A stretch of 7,324 nt of DNA from Candidatus Zixiibacteriota bacterium (lineage in GTDB: Bacteria > Zixibacteria > MSB-5A5 > GN15 > FEB-12): positions 1-7,324 of the forward strand of contig QNAG01000133.1 in the NCBI GenBank assembly GCA_003641415.1, given 5' to 3'. The notes under the pieces are model-generated. The model ran no database searches, was not told where the DNA came from, and was given only the letters and a program-made list of their open reading frames with translations. The position numbers and the translations under genes are program-made. Position 1 is the first letter of the stretch; every line of letters starts with the position of its first letter. This document shows positions 5,601-7,324 of the stretch, piece after piece.

Positions 5601-7085
5601 TTACTGGTTTTTATCTCCAACAACTTCCTCTGTTTTCATTTCCTCTTGTGCTTGCAATTTGTCAAGTACAGGTTGTTCGATAGCCTCACCGGTGGACCGT
5701 TTGATGGTCAACTGTGAGCGTTCCTCTTCGGGAAGTTGCTGGTTAGCCTTGAACTTTGTATCAAGGAAAGTATTATCATAGTCTCCGGCTACAAAGTCAG
5801 GATGTCTGAATATTTCTTTATGAAACGGAATCGTTGTTGGTACACCTTCCACAATGAACTCATCTAAACATCGGCGCATACGATTTATAGCATCTTTACG
5901 AGTGCGAGCCTTAACGATTAATTTGGCGATCATTGAATCATAGAACGGAGGAATTTTATAGGAAGTATAAACAGCTCGATCAACTCGTACCCCTGGGCCT
6001 CCTGGAAAGTGTAAACCAGATATTGTGCCTGGTGTTGGACGGAAGTCGTGATCCACATCCTCGGCGTTGATCCGACATTCGATCACCGCCCATTTGAGCT
6101 TGATATCTTCCTGTTTATAACCCAGAGTTTCGCCTAACGCGACCCGAATCTGATCCTGAACCAGATCAACTTCGTATGCTTCCTCAGTTACAGGGTGTTC
6201 CACCTGAATGCGGGTGTTCATCTCCATGAAGTAGAAGTCGCGGTTATTATCCACCAAAAATTCGATCGTTCCCACTCCCCTGTAGCCAACTTTCTTGGCG
6301 CCAATGAGAGCTGCTTTCCCCATTTTCTCCCGAAGTTCATCAGTCATCAACGGTGAAGGTGTTTCCTCAATCAATTTCTGGTGCCGTCGTTGGATAGAGC
6401 AATCACGTTCACCAAAATGGAAGTAGTTACCTGCGGAATCTCCGATCAGTTGAATCTCCACATGATGTGGGTTTAGCACAACTTTCTCGAGATACAGGTC
6501 AGGATTGCCAAAAGCATTGGAGGCTTCCGCAGATGCAAGTTGAAAACCACGCTCGAGTTCGGCTATGTTGCGGCAATAGCGCATTCCTTTCCCGCCTCCA
6601 CCGGCGACAGCTTTAAGAATAACAGGGTAACCAATCTCGTTAGCCAGTTGGGAGGCTTCCTTAAAGGAAGTGACAATTCCTTCTGACCCCGGTATTACTG
6701 GAACGCCGGCCTCTTTCATGATGTTTTTGGCCTGAATCTTATCCCCTAACTGACGTATTTGCTCAGGAGTGGGACCAATAAAGGTCAACCCACATGATTC
6801 GCATATTTCGGCAAAATCGGCGTTCTCGGCCAAAAAGCCGTAACCGGGATGAATAGCATCTGCATTAGTGACTTCAGCAGCAGCGATTATGCGCTTGTAG
6901 TCCAAATATGATTGGTTAGCCGGTCCGGGGCCTATGCAAACGTCCTCATCAGCAAAACGGACATGAAGAGCATCGCGGTCAGCCTCGCTATACACGGCTA
7001 CAGTAGTCAAACCAAGTTCTCGGCAAGCACGTATGATCCTAAGAGCAATTTCGCCTCTATTGGCAATTAGAACCTTGTTAAACAA
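5601..7085 (-). CDS. accC: Biotin carboxylase subunit (acetyl-CoA/acyl-CoA or pyruvate carboxylase type)
   Basis: This ATP-grasp enzyme carboxylates biotin on a carrier protein using bicarbonate and ATP, in the cytoplasm. The N-terminus FNKVLIANRGEIALRIIRACRELG is the biotin-carboxylase domain opening. ILKAVAGGGGKGMR (about residues 152-165) is the ATP-grasp loop. FGERDCSIQRRHQKLIEE, MEMNTRIQVEHPVTE (metal and bicarbonate residues) and ECRINAED then follow. A charged tail of about 49 residues after FLDTKF makes it longer (494 aa) than E. coli AccC (449 aa) and closer to free-standing PycA-type subunits. I prefer the TTG at 7085: AGAAAGG lies 8 nt upstream and the product begins MFNKVLIANRGEIA as in relatives. 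An in-frame ATG at 7103 would add six residues. No accB or carboxyltransferase is visible, so the final acceptor (acetyl-CoA, propionyl-CoA or pyruvate) is open. It ends 9-21 nt before gcvH, depending on the gcvH start. Confidence 0.93.
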   Translation of the reverse strand: MFNKVLIANRGEIALRIIRACRELGLTTVAVYSEADRDALHVRFADEDVCIGPGPANQSYLDYKRIIAAAEVTNADAIHPGYGFLAENADFAEICESCGLTFIGPTPEQIRQLGDKIQAKNIMKEAGVPVIPGSEGIVTSFKEASQLANEIGYPVILKAVAGGGGKGMRYCRNIAELERGFQLASAEASNAFGNPDLYLEKVVLNPHHVEIQLIGDSAGNYFHFGERDCSIQRRHQKLIEETPSPLMTDELREKMGKAALIGAKKVGYRGVGTIEFLVDNNRDFYFMEMNTRIQVEHPVTEEAYEVDLVQDQIRVALGETLGYKQEDIKLKWAVIECRINAEDVDHDFRPTPGTISGLHFPGGPGVRVDRAVYTSYKIPPFYDSMIAKLIVKARTRKDAINRMRRCLDEFIVEGVPTTIPFHKEIFRHPDFVAGDYDNTFLDTKFKANQQLPEEERSQLTIKRSTGEAIEQPVLDKLQAQEEMKTEEVVGDKNQ

Positions 7086-7093
7086 AGACACAA

Positions 7094-7100
7094 CCTTTCT
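7094..7100 (-). promoter_or_regulatory. Ribosome binding site supporting a TTG start for accC
   Basis: AGAAAGG lies 8 nt before TTG (7085-7083). The upstream ATG at 7103 has only a weak GAGAAA further away. The site supports the start that matches the usual biotin carboxylase N-terminus. Confidence 0.5.
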
Positions 7101-7103
7101 CAT

Positions 7104-7324
7104 TAATTGAGTTTCTCATGGTGACAACAACAGTCAACCATTCAAAACAACAACTTAAGAATATATATTATGTTCTTGGTAAATACAACAGAAAAGGGTG
7201 GAGATATTGCGCAACTGAATTGCGGGCAACGGACAATTACTATAACTGATTGTACCGCAGCAACTAGATATTATAGGTGAATAACAGAGCTACCCCCATA
7301 AGTCTCTTTATCTGTAACAAGATA
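7104..7324. other. Non-coding region upstream of accC
   Basis: Stops occur in all frames that I checked, and no protein family, tRNA or convincing terminator could be recognised. Apart from the candidate promoter there is one short 5-bp inverted repeat (CGCAA-ctgaa-TTGCG, 7210-7224). The stretch looks like the start of a transcription unit, not the end of an upstream gene, but the neighbouring gene lies outside the window. Confidence 0.5.
7160..7188 (-). promoter_or_regulatory. Candidate sigma70-type promoter for the accC-gcv operon
   Basis: TTGTAT (7188-7183) and TATATT (7165-7160) are separated by exactly 17 nt in an AT-rich stretch upstream of accC. The transcript would start near 7153, leaving a leader of about 50-70 nt. 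The match is visual and the surrounding DNA is AT-rich, so chance is possible. Confidence 0.4.

Noticed and set aside
7132..7137. TTGACT as a -35 box for accC
   Set aside because: It matches the -35 consensus well, but no -10-like hexamer occurs 16-18 nt downstream (AAACTC lies there).
7210..7224. Short inverted repeat CGCAA-ctgaa-TTGCG as an operator or terminator
   Set aside because: It has only five base pairs and no T-tract, and is too short to separate from chance in 220 nt.

Overview
The window reads as one block of genes, all on the minus strand, from a bacterium of moderate GC. Gene order in the direction of transcription is: biotin carboxylase (accC-like), gcvH, gcvPA, two small zinc-ribbon proteins, a secreted thioredoxin/TPR protein, gcvPB, and the start of an energy-coupling-factor (ECF/CbiO-type) ABC ATPase that runs off the left edge. 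Gaps are short (3-57 nt) or replaced by stop/start overlaps, so the first seven genes look like one operon. A candidate promoter lies upstream of accC at about 7160-7188. A hairpin sits between gcvPB and the ATPase gene.

The main discovery is the gene at 2160-3062. Simple ORF calling shortens it to 2160-2861, because an in-frame TGA lies at 2889-2891. Reading through that TGA restores a 300-residue protein with a good Shine-Dalgarno sequence, a signal peptide and a complete thioredoxin fold. The TGA falls exactly on the first redox cysteine of the CxxC motif, giving U-P-W-C. Just downstream is a stem-loop with a GGUC apical loop, the layout expected of a bacterial SECIS element. I conclude that this is a selenocysteine-containing envelope thioredoxin-like protein fused to TPR repeats, and that the organism decodes UGA as Sec. 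The selenium machinery (selA/B/C/D) is not in the window.

The glycine cleavage system is represented by GcvH and the two-subunit P-protein. gcvPA and gcvPB, usually adjacent, are separated here by the zinc-ribbon pair and the selenoprotein gene. gcvT and lpd are not present. The biotin carboxylase has no biotin carrier (accB) or carboxyltransferase partner in view.

The two-subunit P-protein, a Sec-decoding envelope protein and the moderate GC would fit a metagenomic bacterial lineage such as one from the FCB/Zixibacteria-like or deltaproteobacterial side. This placement is a guess; no phylogenetic marker in the window settles it. The right 220 bases hold no supportable gene.
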